Source: Membranipora membranacea (taxonomy: Eukaryota > Bryozoa > Gymnolaemata > Cheilostomatida > Membraniporidae). From it: DNA of 64,000 nt. The position numbers and the translations under genes are program-made. The stretch spans positions 25,605,681 through 25,669,680 of the forward strand of contig OU612071.1 of the NCBI GenBank assembly GCA_914767715.1. Reading direction: 5' to 3'. Of this stretch, positions 59,414 to 64,000 are shown piece by piece. The notes under the pieces are model-generated. The model worked only from the letters and a program-made list of their open reading frames with translations. It made no database searches and was not told the DNA's origin. How positions within the stretch are numbered: the first letter of the stretch is position 1; each line of letters begins with the position of its first letter.

Positions 59414-60774
59414 AGCAGGCTACAAAATAAATGTCAAGTCAATGAAGAATATAGACAGTAAACTGAATAGAGATAAGAGCAGGAGATAGGACAAAAATGT
59501 GTTGGAAATTAGGGGCAAAGATCTATATTGGAGTTTGAACAGGTCATTGTATTAGGTTAGTTTGCCTGCATCGTACAAGTTATCAGACTAAATGCTTACA
59601 GTTAGATCAATACAGATTTTGAGTCTAGAAAAAATGTACTGTACTTATGCAAATTTACTTCTATTATGGAGTAAAAATTCTATATCACTATCACCAACGG
59701 CTAACAAGTGTTATGAGTAATTGTTTGTTGTTCCCCCTTTCCTCTCGCAAAGTAGGATTACACAACCTGAGATGAGGGGGAGGTTCGGACCGACAAGCTG
59801 TGTAAAGCTATGGGTACTACTAAAATGATTAATGTAGTGGCAGACATAAGCAGTATGGGATATACTTATCATGAAGGCTTCTAACTGATGGTAATAGATG
59901 AATATTTGACCCAATAAGTATCATCGTGTGTTGCAATGTTGGTAGGCGGTATATTTTATAGCGACCCTAGCAGCTAATTACCCACCCAGTCTATCCTACG
60001 CTGTATATTATCCAGCTAGATATATAAACCAAGCTTAGGCAGAAGAAGTACAATTTTATATATGGCTAGAGTAACTGCTGTCCCAGATGGCCTGTTCCAA
60101 ATCTCTATGAGACATTTCATGTGCGTTATAATAAATTAAACTAGAAGTCATGGAATACGATAAAAAAAATACGATATTTTATTACTCACGTGACCTTGAG
60201 GTCAGTTTCTAGTACAGTTTGTTACTTTTGTGTCTTACGTTCTGTGCACTGTTGGCAAGCTGCCGATTGACCTGAAAGAAAAGTAGATTTGATGACTTTC
60301 TAAGAATAAAAAACAATAGATACATAACAAACAAACTACACTGGCTGGTAGCAGATCAAGATCCTGAAACGGATTATAAACAGATCACCACCATGTACAA
60401 AATTGTAAACATCTTTCCATCACCATGTCACAGATGATTAAGCTTTAGAGAAACAATGCATACCTGAAACTCCTCACCTACAGTCTAGTTCTTTCTAATC
60501 CTGATCTACTGCAGCGCAGTACAGTCGGATACAAATTTACTTGGAAGACAAACGGTCGAGTTTGTCATGCCTAAATGAGAAAATGCATGATAACATATCT
60601 GGATTGAATATACAGCTCATAAGAGGTATACCTCTAGAGTTAATGAATGTTGATAGATTAGGGGGAGAGATTCTATTGGATGAACTTAAAGAGAAAGTTC
60701 CTGTGTGTTATGGGATGTCACCAGTGACAGTATGTAGGACGTATGGCTGCTACTTTAAATTATTGTCGATCACT

Positions 60775-62675
60775 TATTAGCAACTGTCCAAATATAAAAT
60801 AAGAGCTTACTGATAACGGTCATAATAAGCTTTCTAAGGGCAGCTATATCTCTGATAGACGCAGACAGAGTATGAGGCTGTACTATACAAACATAGCAGA
60901 GACCACAGATATTTATCTATGCTCTCTGTACTTGGACTGACTGCTCGTAAAGCTACCTGTTACCATTTATGCGTAGTTGTGTACTCGTTTATCACCTTTG
61001 AGCATGCCGGGTTTATCAGTTTATGGATCAAAGACAACATTCTAACTATCGATGCTATAGCCCAACATGGGCAGATTGCTTTTTCATGAAGTTGTTTGAT
61101 CATTTTAGATTTCATGGTTTGCAACGCCATCATCACCGCCATGGCCATCAAATACGTCGCCACAACCTGCAAGCTCTGAGACTGCATTGAGTTTACGTTT
61201 CAGGGACAGCCAATGAAATCTAAGCATCTCGGAGATGGCCGGGTAATACCTGTATTTTAGTATCATGGAGCGCATACCATTTTGGAACAGGTTATATTTA
61301 GCAACATCATAATTATAGTTACTTTTTATCTCTTTATTATTAATCGGCCCTGTTCTTTTATTATCTTTACGTTCAAAAACTGGCAAGAATTTATTCAATG
61401 ACATATTTTGACCCTCTCCTGGCTTTCTTGTTCCAATCATGTATCTATGATTTTACATAAAATAAAATACTATAGCATTCTGACGAAACTCATCGCAGAC
61501 CTGTTTGTTGGCTGTGAGAATAAAACCAAGCACTTTTATCACAGGTGTTTTCTATTACACTCAAAGTCAGACCATGGTGTATGTACCCAGTCTTATCTGG
61601 TTGTTAGCACCAGTCGACACACTATATCAGGTTTGTATATATAGCGTATATAACGCTAATAATAAGTTCAGCTTATCAGACCACCCACTAGGCTGCATGT
61701 GACTAAAAGTCACAAGACCACACGCAGGTACCCTGGACCTTGATTATAAATTGTTGCAATAAGCAAATACAAATGAGCACAAGCTTCTATCCCACAAGTT
61801 TAGTATGATAGACTTGATACCACCCACAGTAAAACGGCTCAGGAAACCCTTCAATGTAGGATCTTCACAGTCAGATCTTCTTGACAAAATCAAACACACA
61901 ACTAGTCAAACAATCAGTAACAATGGTTCACTCTGTACCTGGTCACTCAAGATAACCTGAAGTTCGCTTCTAAGTCAAATACTAAATAATCCTATTGGTT
62001 TTATCTGTCAGTATATCCTAGCTCGTGGATCAAACGGAGCTTGCAGATAGCTGAGAAATAAAAGTGGGCTAAAGAGAAATGGCTCGTTCACAACAGCTTT
62101 CCGGGATCATCTACAAATGGCCCGATATTCGGTGGTTTTTGTGCATTTTGGGCAATGACTAAAATCGGGCGTGTTGGTGGTACACAATCAATTTATGATA
62201 TATGTCATGAATTCGTCTGTCGTGTAACATTCCTTAATATATGCACTGTGCGATGAGAACAATGAAGTTATTCACTTTACGTACCAAAATCTGAGTGTTC
62301 TGTGCTGGCCTTACATCGCCTAAGAACTGTCGCTGTTACTTGATCTATACAATAGTAACAAATAACCATGATTTTGAGCTACAAATGATTTTGTAAACTT
62401 AAAAGTTGGAGTTGTGCTTTCGCAATGTCAGAAAACAAGACTCGCTAGTTTAATCTTGAATGCAGTCTAAGGGTATCATTGATATCTTTACAATATGTTC
62501 ACAATCGGTTGATAAATTGTTAATGACCCGGAAATGTTAAACCGATTTTGAGCAGAAGTTTCTAAAGTCACAGCTGGAGAGCTGGCGCTTGAGATGAAGA
62601 ATACAGGTAAACACGCAGGTAAATACTTTACAAAAATCGGTTTTATCGATTAGAACTTTTAGGACATCAAATGCA
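60775..62675 (+). repeat. B' segment, direct repeat of 21677-22985
   Basis: Same orientation as block B, starting within about 160 bp of the outer end of A'. It is longer than its B counterpart because of about 600 bp of extra sequence (61000-61350, 62480-62640). The non-LTR element that adjoins the segment in B is absent here. No gene was recognised. Confidence 0.8.
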
Positions 62676-63316
62676 TTCAGTCTCCACAGTCTGCGCATGT
62701 GCGAACTGTTGAGGCATAGACTATGTCACAAGGCTATCCCATTCTGCTTGCAGGATAGCCTTGTGAAATAGTCTATCTCTGCAGCACAGGAGTGGTTGCG
62801 CTGCCTCCCATCAAGAAAGGCAACTCCCAGGTTATGAGGTATCAAAACCAGAGTTCCATTTAGGCCCAAATATTTCTAAATTATGGGTTTCCATTGTTTT
62901 CCCAATTTTGGTACTCAGACAAGGTGAATTAGTTCAAGCCCTAGACTGGCTAGATGGAAGGTTGAGCTGGATAATAATAATGTTTCTGGTGTCCAATTTC
63001 CAGAACACCATCAGATTTTGTCAGAAATGGCACATTGATTGCTTCATTTGCTTGTCCTAAATTGGTTATATTAGGTGCCAACAGAAACTTTGTGACTCAT
63101 CAAATCATTTGGTTAAGAGGAATGTGTTTGAGAAGTGATAGTCACCCAGAGAAATGACTACAAACAATAATTTTAGTCTGAGAAATTCTGTTCAGCTGTT
63201 CAGTCCGTTCAGCCTGTTCAGCAATTTACAGTTACCGTTTTCTGACCTAACAATCACAGAGATATCCAAGCTTATGGTCACAGAGGGTTTCAAGTGTTCT
63301 GAGATGTTATTTTCAG
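62676..63316. other. B' stretch with a short perfect hairpin
   Basis: Contains a 24-bp inverted repeat around a 13-base loop at 62716-62776. The first three coding exons of the CCDC180-like gene have no match here. From about 63245 the sequence resembles 26395-26450 upstream of the next exon. Confidence 0.5.
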
Positions 63317-64000
63317 ATATGAGCAGGAGTTTAGATCTTCTGTAGACATGGAATCAGAATCTGACTCGGCTCTAAAAGAAGTCCGAGATCTACCAGATGT
63401 TGTTGGTATGTATATGTCTGGTGTGCCTGTATGAGTACATCTACTTGGTAAATGTCTAGTGGAATAGGTGAATTTATTTACAAATGGCTCTTTCGTTTCC
63501 CTTACCGATCTAAATGATATATACATACATACAGCCAGATATAAAATGATCTTCCAGAATGTGATATTATAACGCTTGGTTTGCTGGGTCCCTACTGATC
63601 TCATGACATATCATGACATAACTTTTGAGTTGTGTTAAATCTTAAGCTAATATACAAACTTCATAAATTCCGGTCAAAAAAGAGATTGTTGATAGTATCG
63701 CCCTTACTGATATATCTAATGTATGATCGGGGTTTTCTTGGGTGCTTTTGAGCCCCCTCACACACAGGCAGTCATAATACAAGACGATATTATAATGAAA
63801 ATGTATGCGGACTAGATTTTCTCTTATAGATGACAGAAGATTGTCTCCTTATTGATATTAATCAGACAACTCTTAGTTTCGTATGAGTTTTTGTTATCAT
63901 TAATGATTCAAGTGATTATAGTGAGTAAGAAGACAGAAGAGAAAATAGCGAGGAGTAGAGAGGAGAGACATGAATCTGCTCTAGATGAGATGCATCAGGA
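63317..64000 (+). CDS. CCDC180: Second CCDC180-like locus, two exons, partial
   Basis: Exon 63317-63405 matches 26454-26542 (EQEFRSS, DLPDVVG) with the same acceptor and donor. Exon 63922-64000 (cut by the window) matches 26768-26846 (SREERHESALDEMHQ) with an in-frame loss of four codons. The joining phase is kept and both are open, so this copy is not visibly broken at these exons. Exons equivalent to 24129-26179 are not present upstream within the window, so the copy is 5'-incomplete or has its start elsewhere. The rest of the gene, if any, lies beyond the right edge. Confidence 0.75.

Larger units (their letters stand above)
37735..60620 (-). repeat. Right arm (A') of the inverted segmental duplication
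   Basis: Reverse-complement partner of 1740-18495, longer by about 6 kb because of private insertions: 43336-46525, about 47845-51240 (replacing the THAP segment of A), 51374-52039 and 52454-57417, plus a local duplication at 58130-59065. The outer edge lies at about 60620, where A has its satellite; the inner edge lies at about 37735. Confidence 0.92.

Noticed and set aside
60541-60780. 79-residue frame across the A' outer edge
   Set aside because: It spans the duplication junction and repeat sequence; no family was recognised and the A copy is interrupted by satellite.
1-64000. CRISPR arrays, operons or bacterial-type genes
   Set aside because: Spliced genes, animal transposons and nuclear tRNA features show eukaryotic DNA; tandem repeats here have no spacer structure.

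Overview
The window is animal nuclear DNA, AT-rich, with spliced genes whose introns run from about 100 bp to 1.8 kb, nuclear-type tRNA sequences, non-LTR and Ty3/Gypsy retrotransposons, hAT-type DNA transposons and several short inverted-repeat elements. A CCDC180-like coiled-coil gene and a THAP-type zinc-finger gene point to an invertebrate metazoan. I cannot name the phylum; a sponge or similar marine invertebrate is only a guess.

The layout is set by two segmental duplications. Block A (about 1740-18495) is repeated in inverted orientation as block A' (about 37735-60620). Between the arms lies block B (about 18500-37735), which holds a decayed non-LTR element and the 5' part of the CCDC180-like gene. 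Pieces of B reappear in direct orientation after A' (about 60775-64000) as B', including two CCDC180-like exons at the window end. The order is A, B, inverted A', B'. The far left (1-1740) has the 3' end of another non-LTR element and a 16-bp satellite array that stops where block A begins.

Each arm carries one copy of a two-exon gene for a protein of about 1090 residues: an N-terminal nucleotidyltransferase-like domain (GS ... DxE motif of the GlnD/DUF294 type) followed by a long helical and tetratricopeptide-repeat-like region. Both copies are open from start to stop with matching splice sites. They are nearly identical in some parts and strongly diverged in one TPR stretch. Block A alone also carries a THAP-type gene with many small exons; the matching place in A' has a fragment of a non-LTR endonuclease instead.

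The arms act as occupied and empty sites for each other. Five insertions (Gypsy, a TA-flanked DNA element and a long hairpin element in A'; a hAT element and a tRNA-Ala-like insert in A) each have an uninterrupted counterpart in the other arm, so the inversion came first and all five insertions followed. The Gypsy element has apparently identical 220-bp LTRs, a 5-bp target duplication and one uninterrupted gag-pol frame, so it looks very young.

Limits: exon joins were read by eye from splice consensus and frame, repeat edges are good to roughly 10-30 bp unless a target duplication is given, and no database search was possible.
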